Shown: positions 1 to 9,966 of the stretch, piece after piece | How the letters are laid out: the number at the start of each line of letters is the position of its first letter | How positions within the stretch are numbered: the stretch's first letter is position 1 | Origin: Microbacterium atlanticum | Lineage (GTDB): Bacteria > Actinomycetota > Actinomycetes > Actinomycetales > Microbacteriaceae | Assembly (NCBI RefSeq): GCF_015277815.1 | Contig: NZ_CP063813.1 | Coordinates: 3,534,001-3,598,000 of the forward strand | DNA: 64,000 nt | Direction of reading: 5' to 3' | The notes under the pieces: model-generated | Databases searched by the model: none | What the model was told of the DNA's origin: nothing | The model's input: only the letters and a program-made list of their open reading frames with translations | Translations under genes and position numbers: made by a program

Positions 1-1
1 C

Positions 2-58
2 ATGATCCGCGCCACGCTCGCGTGGTTCGAGCGCCTCGTCGCCGAGCACGATCGCTGA
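2..58 (+). CDS. C-terminal end of an unidentified protein (partial)
   Basis: An open frame enters from the left edge and stops with TGA at 56-58. Only about 18 residues are visible, ending in WFERLVAEHDR, an amphipathic helix of the kind that closes many alpha/beta hydrolases. That resemblance is weak and the product cannot be named. It converges with the O-demethylase gene; the two stops are separated by a 224-bp repeat-rich gap. Confidence 0.45.
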   Translation: MIRATLAWFERLVAEHDR

Positions 59-68
59 GCCTGCCGCC

Positions 69-205
69 GCGGATGTGGCGCTTGTGGCCGCTACACGTCC
101 GATGTAGCGGCCACAACTGCCGCATCCATGCACGGTCGCCTCGCCTCGCCGCCGCGGATGTGGCCTTTGTGGCCGCTACCGCCGGGAGGTAGCGGCCACA
201 ACTGC
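69..205. repeat. Two tandem long hairpins, 85 bp apart
   Basis: Two inverted repeats with near-identical 14-base arms: TTGTGGCCGCTACA at 82-95 with its complement at 103-116, and TTGTGGCCGCTACC at 167-180 with its complement at 188-201. Each loop is 7 bases. GGATG lies just outside the first arm of both hairpins, with CATCC outside the far arm of the first. The pair lies between two convergent genes, so it may act as a two-way terminator or 3'-end stabiliser, but there is no T-run. Confidence 0.8.
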
Positions 206-219
206 CACATTCTCGCGGG

Positions 220-2594
<2,375 letters not shown>

Positions 2595-2610
2595 GGAAGG
2601 GCGCCTCCCG

Positions 2611-3348
2611 ATGAACCCCGTCGTCGTCACCGACATCGCCAGAGCGGATGCCGCGACCACCGGCGCGCTCGGCGTCCACGGTGTCGCCACCGTGCACGAG
2701 GCCATGGGCCGCACCGGCCTGGTCGGTCCCGGCATCCGCCCCATCCAGGACGGCGTGCGCGTCGCCGGCACCGCCGTCACGGTGCTGAGCTGGCCGGGCG
2801 ACAACCTCATGATCCACGCGGCGATCGAGCAGTGCCGCGAGGGCGATCTGCTCGTCGTGGCGACCACCTCGCCGTCGAGCGACGGCGCGTTCGGCGACCT
2901 GTTCGCCACTGCGCTGCAGGCCCGCGGAGTGCGCGGACTCGTCACCGCCACCGGCGTGCGCGATGTCGCGGACCTCCGCGCGATGGGGTTCCCGGTGTGG
3001 TCGAGCGCCGTGCACGCGCAGGGCACCGTGAAAGCGACACCGGGCTCGGTCAATGTCCCGGTCGTGGTGGCCGGCGCGACCGTGCGGCCGGGCGACGTCG
3101 TGGTCGCCGACGACGACGGCGTCGTGGTGGTCCCGCGCGAACGCGCGGCCGAGGTGCTGGCGGCCGCCGACGCCCGCGTCGCCAAGGAGGAGGCCGACCG
3201 CGCGGCGTACGCGTCGGGCGCGGAGCTCAGCCTCGACCGCAAGGGCCTGCGTCCGCTCCTGGCCGACCTCGGCGTGGAGTACCTGACGCAGGCGCAGCAC
3301 GAGGCGCGGAACGCGGGACTCGACGCGGGACGAGGTACGGAGCGATGA
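2611..3348 (+). CDS. 4-carboxy-4-hydroxy-2-oxoadipate aldolase (RraA/HMG aldolase family)
   Basis: A 245-residue class II pyruvate aldolase of the RraA fold. Visible landmarks are the phosphate/oxyanion loop GDNLMIHAAIEQC, the RD pair in GVRDVADLRAMGFPVWS, and a C-terminal extension ending in a GVEYLTQ segment, typical of full-length HMG/CHA aldolases and absent from short RraA proteins. It would split CHA into pyruvate and oxaloacetate using Mg or Mn. Its stop overlaps the next start (ATGA at 3345-3348), so the aldolase and tautomerase are translationally coupled. A second, shorter RraA homologue lies at 41738-42205. Confidence 0.83.
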   Translation: MNPVVVTDIARADAATTGALGVHGVATVHEAMGRTGLVGPGIRPIQDGVRVAGTAVTVLSWPGDNLMIHAAIEQCREGDLLVVATTSPSSDGAFGDLFATALQARGVRGLVTATGVRDVADLRAMGFPVWSSAVHAQGTVKATPGSVNVPVVVAGATVRPGDVVVADDDGVVVVPRERAAEVLAAADARVAKEEADRAAYASGAELSLDRKGLRPLLADLGVEYLTQAQHEARNAGLDAGRGTER

Positions 3349-4430
3349 CGACGCCGGATGCGGCGGCGGCCGTGCGCGACGGCATCCGGTGCATGCTCAT
3401 GCGCGGGGGCACGTCGAAGGGCGCGTACTTCCTGGCGTCGGACCTCCCCGCCGATCCGGCTGCCCGCGACGACCTGCTGCTGCGCATCATGGGCTCGCCC
3501 GACCCGCGCCAGATCGACGGCCTCGGCGGCGCGCATCCGCTCACGAGCAAGGTCGCGATCGTCTCGCCCTCGACGGCCGACGACATAGACGTGGACTACC
3601 TGTTCCTGCAGGTCGGCGTCGAGACGGCGACCGTCGCCGACGCCCAGACCTGCGGCAACCTCCTCGCGGGCATCGGCCCGTTCGCGGTCGAGCGGGGTCT
3701 CGTGCCGGCGACCGGGGAGCGCACGAGCGTGCGGATCCGGCTGCTCAATACGGGGGATGCCGCGACCGCCGTCTTCCCGACGGCCGACGGCCGGCCGCAG
3801 TACGACGGCGACACGACGATCGACGGCGTGCCCGGCACCGCGGCGGGCGTCGAACTCGAGGTCGGCGCCGGTCCCGACAAGCCGCTGCTTCCGACCGGTC
3901 GCGCCGTCGACGAGATCGACGGCCACACCGTGACCCTCATCGACAACGGCATGCCCGTCGCGCTCCTGCGTGCGGACGAGTTCGGCCTCGACGGCACCGA
4001 GACCCCCGACGCGCTCGAGGCCGACGCCGGGGTCGCGGCCCGCGTCGAGCGCCTCCGGCTCGCCGCGGGCCCGCTCATGGGGCTGGGCGACGTGGCGGCA
4101 CAGACGGTGCCCAAGATGATCCTGCTCTCGCCGGCGCGCGACGGCGGGGCCGTCTCGACCCGGGCCTTCATCCCGACGCGCGTCCACACCTCGATCGGCG
4201 TTCTGATGGCGGCATCCGTCGCCGCGGCGCTGCGGATCCCGGGCGCCGTCGGCTCCGACCTCGCCGGGCCGCTCGGCGGCGACGAGACCGTGATCGAGCA
4301 CCCGAGCGGCACCACCGTCTCGCACGTGCGCGTCACACACGCCGACGGCGTGTGGCGGGCGACGTCGTCGTCCACGCGCACCGCCCGCAAGCTCTTCGAC
4401 GGCCTCGTGTTCCCGAGACCCCGCCGATGA
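3345..4430 (+). CDS. galD: 4-oxalomesaconate tautomerase, GalD-like (PrpF family)
   Basis: A 361-residue PrpF-family isomerase with the diagnostic N-terminus RCMLMRGGTSKGAYF, the SPDPRQIDGLGGAHPLTSK block and the C-terminal HPSG segment. PrpF homologues include aconitate isomerase and GalD, which converts keto-oxalomesaconate to the enol form used by GalB. The location between a CHA aldolase and a dioxygenase, with galB two genes upstream, favours GalD. The ATG overlaps the aldolase stop; its own TGA overlaps the ATG of a 25-codon mini-ORF at 4427. Cytoplasmic. Confidence 0.8.
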   Translation: MTTPDAAAAVRDGIRCMLMRGGTSKGAYFLASDLPADPAARDDLLLRIMGSPDPRQIDGLGGAHPLTSKVAIVSPSTADDIDVDYLFLQVGVETATVADAQTCGNLLAGIGPFAVERGLVPATGERTSVRIRLLNTGDAATAVFPTADGRPQYDGDTTIDGVPGTAAGVELEVGAGPDKPLLPTGRAVDEIDGHTVTLIDNGMPVALLRADEFGLDGTETPDALEADAGVAARVERLRLAAGPLMGLGDVAAQTVPKMILLSPARDGGAVSTRAFIPTRVHTSIGVLMAASVAAALRIPGAVGSDLAGPLGGDETVIEHPSGTTVSHVRVTHADGVWRATSSSTRTARKLFDGLVFPRPRR

Positions 4431-4504
4431 CCCTCGACTTCACGCTCGCCGCCGACCGCCCGGCCGAGACCCGACCGATGCCCGTCAGAGAGGACGCCCC
4501 ATGA
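4427..4504 (+). CDS. 25-residue bridging mini-ORF between the tautomerase and dioxygenase
   Basis: A short frame starts at ATG 4427, overlapping the tautomerase stop (ATGA), and ends at TGA 4502-4504, overlapping the dioxygenase ATG at 4501 (ATGA). The peptide begins MTLDFTLAAD and is rich in Pro and charged residues; no family is recognised. GAGAGGA at 4488-4494 could serve the dioxygenase start. The likely role, if translated, is to carry ribosomes across the 70-bp gap. A mini-ORF of the same length and arrangement lies at 45640-45717. Confidence 0.45.
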   Translation: MTLDFTLAADRPAETRPMPVREDAP

Positions 4505-5466
4505 CCGCCGAGACCTCGTTCGACGTCGCCCACCTCGCCCACGTCGAGTTGCTGACCCCCACGCCCGCCGAGAGCCGCTGGTTCTTCGAGGAGCTCCTGG
4601 CGATGCGCGTGGTCGCCGAGGACGGCGACGCGGTGTACCTGCGGACGTGGGACGAGTACCAGCTGTACACGATCAAGCTCCGGGCGTCGGATGCCGCGGG
4701 CGTGGGTCGCACGTCGTTCCGGGCGTCCTCGCCGCAGGCGCTGGAGCGCCGCGTCGCCGCCATCGAGGCGACCGGGCTCGGCCGCGGCTGGGTGGACGGC
4801 GACCTCGGCTGCGGGCCGACGTACGAGTTCACCGACCCCGACGGGCACGCGATGGGCATCTTCTACGAGGCCGAGCGGTACGTCGCCACCGACGACAAGC
4901 CGGCGCTGAAGAACCAGGCCTCCCGCTTCCCGGGGCGGGGCGTGAACGCCCGCCGCCTCGACCACATCAACTACCTCGCGAAGGACGTCGAGGCCAACGG
5001 GGAGTTCCTGCGCGACGCGCTCGGCATGCGGGAGTCCGAGCGGATCCGGCTCGACAACGGGAGGTTCGCGGCGTGGTGGTTCCACTTCTCGCTGAAGTCC
5101 TATGACGTGGTGTACTCCGACGACTGGACGAAGCACGGCAACCGCCTGCACCACATCGCGTTCGCCCCCGACACCCGCGAGGACATCCTCAAGGCCGCCG
5201 ACATCTTCCTCGAGAACGGCATCCACATCGAGTCGGGCCCGCACAAGCACGCCATCAACCAGACGTTCTTCCTGTACGTCTGGGAGCCCGGCGGCAACCG
5301 CATCGAGTTCGCCCAGGCCGGCGCCCGGCTGCTGCTGGACCCCGACCAGCCGGTCGTGGAGTGGACCGAGACCGAGCGCAAGAAGGGGCAGGCCTGGGGC
5401 ATGAAGACGATCGAGACCTTCCACACCCACGGCACGCCCGTGGTGGAGGCATCCGACCCCCACTGA
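4501..5466 (+). CDS. Type I (VOC-fold) extradiol ring-cleavage dioxygenase
   Basis: A 321-residue two-domain VOC protein. The C-terminal catalytic domain shows the 2-His-1-carboxylate set at about His155 (LDHINYL), His218 (RLHHIAF) and Glu269 (GGNRIEF), close in spacing to homoprotocatechuate 2,3-dioxygenase (155, 214, 267). It would open a catechol-type ring beside the diol using Fe(II) or Mn(II) and O2. The upstream genes consume 4-oxalomesaconate, the direct product of gallate cleavage, and no LigC- or LigI-like step is present, so gallate or a methylated gallate is the inferred substrate. Known gallate dioxygenases belong to the unrelated LigB fold. Last gene of the operon; a long inverted repeat follows. 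Catechol or homoprotocatechuate remain alternatives. Confidence 0.75.
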   Translation: MTAETSFDVAHLAHVELLTPTPAESRWFFEELLAMRVVAEDGDAVYLRTWDEYQLYTIKLRASDAAGVGRTSFRASSPQALERRVAAIEATGLGRGWVDGDLGCGPTYEFTDPDGHAMGIFYEAERYVATDDKPALKNQASRFPGRGVNARRLDHINYLAKDVEANGEFLRDALGMRESERIRLDNGRFAAWWFHFSLKSYDVVYSDDWTKHGNRLHHIAFAPDTREDILKAADIFLENGIHIESGPHKHAINQTFFLYVWEPGGNRIEFAQAGARLLLDPDQPVVEWTETERKKGQAWGMKTIETFHTHGTPVVEASDPH

Positions 5467-5488
5467 GCCGCCTTCCGCCGCCTGCACG

Positions 5489-5561
5489 GTGCATGGCCGA
5501 TCGCGCGACACGCCGGGGTGAGGCATCCGTCACCGGCGTGTCGGCGTGACCGGCCATGCAC
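5489..5561. repeat. Nested inverted repeat between convergent genes (family B)
   Basis: GTGCATGGCCG at 5489-5499 pairs with its complement at 5551-5561; inside it GACACGCCGG at 5507-5516 pairs with CCGGCGTGTC at 5533-5542. The loop carries GGCATCC. It sits between the stops of the dioxygenase and the MetE-like gene and probably ends both transcripts. Related elements lie at 22610-22649 and 48516-48642. Confidence 0.75.
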
Positions 5562-5613
5562 GGGGCGCGTCAGGGTCCGGATGCCGCCCCTCAGCGGACG
5601 CGGCCCGGGGGGG

Positions 5614-6726
5614 TCAGCGCCAGACGTCGGCGGCGATGTCGACGACCTCGCGCACCTTCGCCCACTGCTCGTCCTCGGTGAGGACGTTGCCCTCCTCGGT
5701 CGAGGCGAAGCCGCACTGCGGGCTCAGCGCCAGCTGCCCGAGGGGAGCGAACGCGGATGCCTCGTCGATGCGCTTCTTGACGGCATCCACGTCCTCCAGC
5801 TCGCCGGTCTTGGACGTGATCAGGCCCAGCACGACCGTCTTGTCGCCCTCCGGCAGGAACCGCAGCGGCTCGAAGCCGCCGGCGCGCTCGCTGTCGTACT
5901 CGAGGAAGTAGCCGTCGTACGCGGTGTTGCCCAGCAGCTGCTCGGCGACCGGCTCGTAGCCGCCGGACGAGATCCACGTCGAGCGGAAGTTGCCGCGGCA
6001 CACGTGCGTGGTGATCGTCAGGTCGTCGGGCTTCCCCTCGAGGATGCGGTTGAGGATTCCCGAGTAGCGCTCGGCGATGCCGTCGGTGCGGATGCCGCGA
6101 TCCCGCGCCTTCTCGAGCTCGACGTCCGAGCACAGATACGCCCACGCGGTGTCGTCGAACTGCAGGTAGCGGGCGCCGGCGGCGTAGAACGCCGCCACGG
6201 CGTCGCGATACGCCTGCACCAGGTCGTCGACGATGTCGTCGCGGCCGGCGTACCCCGACCCCTCGAGGTGACCGGGCTCCAGGCGGAAGTCGAGGACCGT
6301 CGGGGCCGGGATGCTGAACTTCGGCGTCGCGCCGGTCGTGCGCTCGAGCAGGCTCTTCAGCGAGCGGAAGTGGTCGAGGAACGGGTGGGTGTCGCTGAAG
6401 CCGATCTTCCCCGAGATCTCGATGCCGCGCGGCTTGGTCTGCACGCCCTGGAACTGGATGCCGTGGTCGAGCTCGACGATCTCGACGCCGTCGAGCAGGC
6501 CGAAGAAGTCGAAGTGCCACCACGAGCGGCGGAACTCGCCGTCGGTCGCGAGCTTCAGGCCGGCGTCGGCCTCGCGCACGGCGAGCTCGGCGATCGCGGT
6601 GTCCTCGGCGACGCGCAGGGCGTCGGCGTCGATCTGGCCGGCGGCGAACCGGCGGCGTGCCTCGGCGAGCTCGGTGGGACGGAGGAAGCTGCCGACGATG
6701 TCGGCGCGGTACGGCGGTGTGGACAC
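5614..6726 (-). CDS. Cobalamin-independent methionine synthase-like methyltransferase (MetE C-domain/YxjG family)
   Basis: A 370-residue protein matching the catalytic half of MetE, as in the YxjG/YxjH family. The probable zinc ligands are visible in TTHVCRGNF and LSPQCGF, and DGEFRRSWWHFDF is the usual N-terminal block. It would move a methyl group from a folate or related donor to a thiol such as homocysteine. The convergent O-demethylase operon makes 5-methyl-THF, so a role in disposing of that methyl group is attractive but unproven. The start is GTG 6726, seven bases after the -10 hexamer; the open frame runs 16 residues further but only through the hairpin at 6741-6766. Confidence 0.72.
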   Translation of the reverse strand: MSTPPYRADIVGSFLRPTELAEARRRFAAGQIDADALRVAEDTAIAELAVREADAGLKLATDGEFRRSWWHFDFFGLLDGVEIVELDHGIQFQGVQTKPRGIEISGKIGFSDTHPFLDHFRSLKSLLERTTGATPKFSIPAPTVLDFRLEPGHLEGSGYAGRDDIVDDLVQAYRDAVAAFYAAGARYLQFDDTAWAYLCSDVELEKARDRGIRTDGIAERYSGILNRILEGKPDDLTITTHVCRGNFRSTWISSGGYEPVAEQLLGNTAYDGYFLEYDSERAGGFEPLRFLPEGDKTVVLGLITSKTGELEDVDAVKKRIDEASAFAPLGQLALSPQCGFASTEEGNVLTEDEQWAKVREVVDIAADVWR

Positions 6727-6733
6727 CCTCGCG

Positions 6734-6739
6734 AGGCTA
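6734..6739 (-). promoter_or_regulatory. -10 hexamer TAGCCT, MetE-like gene
   Basis: Read on the minus strand, TAGCCT is followed by 7 bases and then the GTG start. There is no room for a Shine-Dalgarno site, so a leaderless mRNA is predicted. Confidence 0.5.
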
Positions 6740-6740
6740 C

Positions 6741-6766
6741 CGGATGCCTCGGGCCGGAGGCATCCG
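6741..6766. repeat. Perfect GGATGCC/GGCATCC hairpin
   Basis: CGGATGCCTC at 6741-6750 and GAGGCATCCG at 6757-6766 form a 10-bp stem with a 6-base loop. It lies directly behind the -10 of the MetE-like gene, over the expected -35 region, and 3' of the beta-lactamase-fold gene. It could therefore be a terminator, an operator, or both. Confidence 0.65.
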
Positions 6767-6800
6767 TCCGTCACCCGGCGTCATCCCCCCACCCCGCGCC

Positions 6801-6869
6801 GTGAGACGACAGTCGGCGGACGAGGGCCCGGGTGTTCCCCACGGTCTCGTCCTCAGACTGTCGTCTCAC
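6801..6869. repeat. Long inverted repeat 3' of the beta-lactamase-fold gene
   Basis: GTGAGACGACAGTC at 6801-6814 is the exact complement of GACTGTCGTCTCAC at 6856-6869. Inside, GGACGAG at 6818-6824 pairs with CTCGTCC at 6846-6852. It starts 36 bases after the stop of the minus-strand gene, as expected of a terminator or 3' mRNA structure, but has no T-run. Confidence 0.75.
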
Positions 6870-6904
6870 CGGAGAGAGACCCGCCGGCGCGCAGCAGCGA
6901 CGGG

Positions 6905-7822
6905 TCAGAAGACGTACTCCATGAGGTCGGTGCCGAGCACGCGGAACGCCTCATGCGCGCGCAGCCGGTGCGAGATCGAGAGGTCGTCGAAGCACACGAT
7001 GAGCGCATACGACACCCCGGCACGCGGGCCCGCGAGCACCCCCGCCTCGACGCGGACGCCGGAATCCCTGCCCGTCTTGTTGATGAACAGCAGCCCGTGC
7101 TCGTCGTTCTCGTGCGAGAACGGGTCGAGGCCGGTGGCGGATGCCACGAGCGACAGGTCGTGGTTGAGACTCAGCCACTCCGCGACCTGGGCGCTCACGC
7201 TGGGCGAGACGACCTTCGAGTTCACCAGCGCCGCGAACACCTCGGCGAGCTCCCGCGCGGAGCCGAGGGCGAAGTGCGGCGCATCGTCGGGGCCGCGCTC
7301 GTCGCGGAAGCGGTCCAGCAGCGCCGAGCGCGCGAGCCCCAGCTCCTCGATGCGGGTGCGCACCGCGGGCAGGCCGACGCGGCGCAGCAGCGCGTTGGCG
7401 GCGAGGGCGTCGCCGGTCGAGGCGGTCAGCACGGCGACGTCCGACAGCGGCAGCGCCGGCGCCTTCAGATGCTGCCACACGCCGCCGACGGTCACCGGCT
7501 CCATGTGCGAGCGGTCGATGATCTCGAGCGGATCCAGCGTGCCGGATTCGAAGGCGGCGGCCACCTCGATCAGCAGCGGCACCACGCCGAGTCCGGCGAC
7601 CGGCAGCGTGACGAAGTCGTCGCCCGACAGCACCGAGGTGCCGCGGTCGAGGTCGGTGATGCGCACCGAGATCTTCGCGCCGGAGGCGGCGAGATCGTCG
7701 AGCGCCTTCAGCGTCGACGTGAACGAACGTCTGCCGGCGGCCGCCCTCTTCGGCAGCCTCCGGCCGGTGCTCCGTCGCGCCCCCCGAAGCGACTCGGCAT
7801 CCTTTCTGGGCTCGGTGCCCAC
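6905..7822 (-). CDS. Beta-lactamase-fold protein lacking the catalytic Ser-x-x-Lys
   Basis: A 305-residue protein similar to class A beta-lactamase-like serine hydrolases. The KTG box is present (INKTGRDSG, residues 249-251) and STGD near 135-138 sits where SDN normally is. Where the active-site SxxK should be, the sequence reads LPVAGLGVVPLL (residues 73-84), with no Ser and no Lys. It is probably not a hydrolase and may be a binding or scaffold protein of that fold. The N-terminus is basic with no clear signal peptide. The start is GTG 7822 with GGAGGG upstream. It lies 57 bp after an M13 peptidase gene on the same strand and may share its transcript. Confidence 0.65.
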   Translation of the reverse strand: MGTEPRKDAESLRGARRSTGRRLPKRAAAGRRSFTSTLKALDDLAASGAKISVRITDLDRGTSVLSGDDFVTLPVAGLGVVPLLIEVAAAFESGTLDPLEIIDRSHMEPVTVGGVWQHLKAPALPLSDVAVLTASTGDALAANALLRRVGLPAVRTRIEELGLARSALLDRFRDERGPDDAPHFALGSARELAEVFAALVNSKVVSPSVSAQVAEWLSLNHDLSLVASATGLDPFSHENDEHGLLFINKTGRDSGVRVEAGVLAGPRAGVSYALIVCFDDLSISHRLRAHEAFRVLGTDLMEYVF

Positions 7823-7879
7823 GGGTTTCCCTCCCCTAGATCCTGTTGCGGGGCGTGCGGGCCGCGAACGGCCAGCGCG

Positions 7880-9862
7880 TCACCAGATGGTGACGCGCTG
7901 GTCCTCGTCGAGCCACAGGGCATCGGACGCGGTCACACCGAATGCATCGTAGAACGCGTCGATGTTGCGGACGATCTGGTTGCACCGGAACTCGTTGGGC
8001 GCGTGCGGGTCGATCGTGAGCAGGCGGATGGTCTCGGCATCCCGCCCCTTCTGCTGCCAGATCTGCGCCCAGCTCAGCAGCAGGCGCTGGATGCCGGTGA
8101 ACCCGTCGATCTCGGGCGCCTCGGCCGGTCGGCCCTCGTCGTCGGTGCCGAGCGACAGCGCGTACGCCTTGATGGCGATGCCCAGGCCGCCGAGGTCGCC
8201 GATGTTCTCGCCGATGGTGAGGGCGCCGTTGACGTGGTTCTCGTCCGCGAGCCCCTGCGGCACGAGCGCGTCGTACTGCGCGATGAGGCTCTTGGTGCGC
8301 TCCTCGAAGGCCGCGCGGTCCTCGTCGGTCCACCAGTCCCGCAGCGACCCGTCGCCGTCGAAGCGGCTGCCCTGGTCGTCGAAGCCGTGACCGATCTCGT
8401 GGCCGATGACCGCGCCGATGCCGCCGTAGTTGGCGGCGGCGTCGCGCTCGGCGTCGAAGAACGGGTGCTGCAGGATGGCCGCCGGGAACACGATCTCGTT
8501 CATCAGTGGGTTGTAGTAGGCGTTCACGGTCTGCGGGGTCATGAACCACTCGTCGCGGTCGATCGGCTGGCCCACCTTGGCGAGCTGCCGGTCGTGCTCC
8601 CACACGTGCGCGCGGCGGACGTTGCCGACGAGGTCCTCCGGGTCGATCTCGAGGGTCGAGTAGTCCTTCCACCGGACCGGGTACCCGATCTTCGGGGTGA
8701 AGGTGTCGAGCTTCGCCAGCGCCCGCTCGCGGGTCTCGGGGCTCATCCACTCGAGCTCGGAGATCGACTGGCGGTAGGCCTCGACGAGATTCGCGACGAG
8801 CTCGTCCATCGCCTCCTTCGCCGCCGGCGGGAAGTGCCGCTCGACATAGACGCGGCCGATCGCCTCACCCATCGCCGCCTCCGTGAGGCTCACGCCGCGC
8901 TTCCACCGCTCGCGGTTCACCGGCACGCCGGTCAGCTGCGTGCCGTAGAACGAGAAGTTCTCGGCGACGAACTCGTCCGAGAGGAACGGCGCCGCCGAGT
9001 GCACGACCGCGAAGCGCAGCCACGCCTTCCAGCCCTCGAGATGCTGATCGCTCAGCATGACGCCGAGACCCTCGAGGAAGCTCGGCTGATAGACGTTGAT
9101 CTCGGCGAACGCGTCGGCGTGATCGGGCGCCATGCCGTCGCGCCAGGGCGACAGGTCGACGCCGACGAGTTCCTGCACCTCGTCCCACGTCTTCAGGTTG
9201 TAGGTCTTCACCGCGTCGCGGCTGGCGACGTTGTCCCAGTGGTGCGAGGCGAGCTCGGTCTCGAGCGCGACGATGAGGTCGGCGGATGCCTCGGCCTCGG
9301 CGACCCCCGCGAGCTCGAGGATGCGCTGCACGTGCGTGCGGAACGCGATGCGCGTCTCCTGGAAGTTGTCGAGGCGGTAGTAGCTCTCGTCGGGCAGCGA
9401 CAGCCCGCCTTGGATGAAGAAGGGCACGTAGCGCTGGGGGTTGCCCGGGTCGGGCTCGATGTAGAGGTGGATCAGCGCGGCGATCCCCTCCCGCTCGAAT
9501 TCTCCGACCGTGCGCAGGAACGCGGGGATCGAGTCGATCGCGTCCACCCGCGCGAGCACGTCGACCAGCGGTGCACCGGCGAGCTCCTCGATGCGCGCGG
9601 TGTCCATGAAGCTCGTGTACAGGTCGCCGATCTTGCGGGCCTCGGTGCCGGGCTCGGCCCGCTGCGACTCCTCGATGATGGCGTGGACGTCCTTCTCGGC
9701 CTGCTCCGCGATGAGGTGGAACGACCCCCACCGCGCCTTGTCGTCGGGGATCTCGGTGCGCTCCAGCCACGCGCCGTTGACGTGGCGGAACAGATCGTCC
9801 TGGGGGCGGATCTCAGCGCTGAGCTCCTCGAGCGCGAGACCGGAACGGGGGGCGTCGGTCAT
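7880..9862 (-). CDS. M13-family zinc metallopeptidase (PepO/neprilysin-like)
   Basis: A 660-residue peptidase of the neprilysin family. HEIGH lies at residues 488-492 and the third ligand/Asp box appears as GENIGDLGG about 55 residues later. The N-terminus RPQDDLFRHVNGAWLERTEIP is typical of bacterial PepO proteins, which lack the membrane anchor of animal neprilysin. No signal peptide is visible, so it is probably cytoplasmic and degrades oligopeptides. Full length for the family. The ATG 9862 start lies 7 bases after the -10 hexamer TAACCT. Confidence 0.92.
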   Translation of the reverse strand: MTDAPRSGLALEELSAEIRPQDDLFRHVNGAWLERTEIPDDKARWGSFHLIAEQAEKDVHAIIEESQRAEPGTEARKIGDLYTSFMDTARIEELAGAPLVDVLARVDAIDSIPAFLRTVGEFEREGIAALIHLYIEPDPGNPQRYVPFFIQGGLSLPDESYYRLDNFQETRIAFRTHVQRILELAGVAEAEASADLIVALETELASHHWDNVASRDAVKTYNLKTWDEVQELVGVDLSPWRDGMAPDHADAFAEINVYQPSFLEGLGVMLSDQHLEGWKAWLRFAVVHSAAPFLSDEFVAENFSFYGTQLTGVPVNRERWKRGVSLTEAAMGEAIGRVYVERHFPPAAKEAMDELVANLVEAYRQSISELEWMSPETRERALAKLDTFTPKIGYPVRWKDYSTLEIDPEDLVGNVRRAHVWEHDRQLAKVGQPIDRDEWFMTPQTVNAYYNPLMNEIVFPAAILQHPFFDAERDAAANYGGIGAVIGHEIGHGFDDQGSRFDGDGSLRDWWTDEDRAAFEERTKSLIAQYDALVPQGLADENHVNGALTIGENIGDLGGLGIAIKAYALSLGTDDEGRPAEAPEIDGFTGIQRLLLSWAQIWQQKGRDAETIRLLTIDPHAPNEFRCNQIVRNIDAFYDAFGVTASDALWLDEDQRVTIW

Positions 9863-9869
9863 GCGTCCC

Positions 9870-9875
9870 AGGTTA
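9870..9875 (-). promoter_or_regulatory. -10 hexamer TAACCT, M13 peptidase gene
   Basis: Minus-strand TAACCT followed by 7 bases and ATG 9862; no ribosome site, leaderless start predicted. Confidence 0.5.
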
Positions 9876-9954
9876 GTCGTCCCCGGCCCGACGGCTCTGC
9901 GGAACCTGTGGACGAAGGGGGCGGATCCCGCGCCCCGGCGTCGGCGACCGCTCG

Positions 9955-9960
9955 TAGGCT
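9955..9960 (+). promoter_or_regulatory. -10 hexamer TAGGCT, MATE gene
   Basis: TAGGCT ends 6 bases before the GTG start at 9967; a leaderless mRNA is predicted. The divergent peptidase promoter is 80 bp away. Confidence 0.5.
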
Positions 9961-9966
9961 CGGAGG

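Noticed and set aside
6727..6774. N-terminal extension of the MetE-like protein (16 residues)
   Set aside because: It is only read-through of the GGATGCC hairpin and the -10 box; GTG 6726 fits the family N-terminus and the leaderless spacing.
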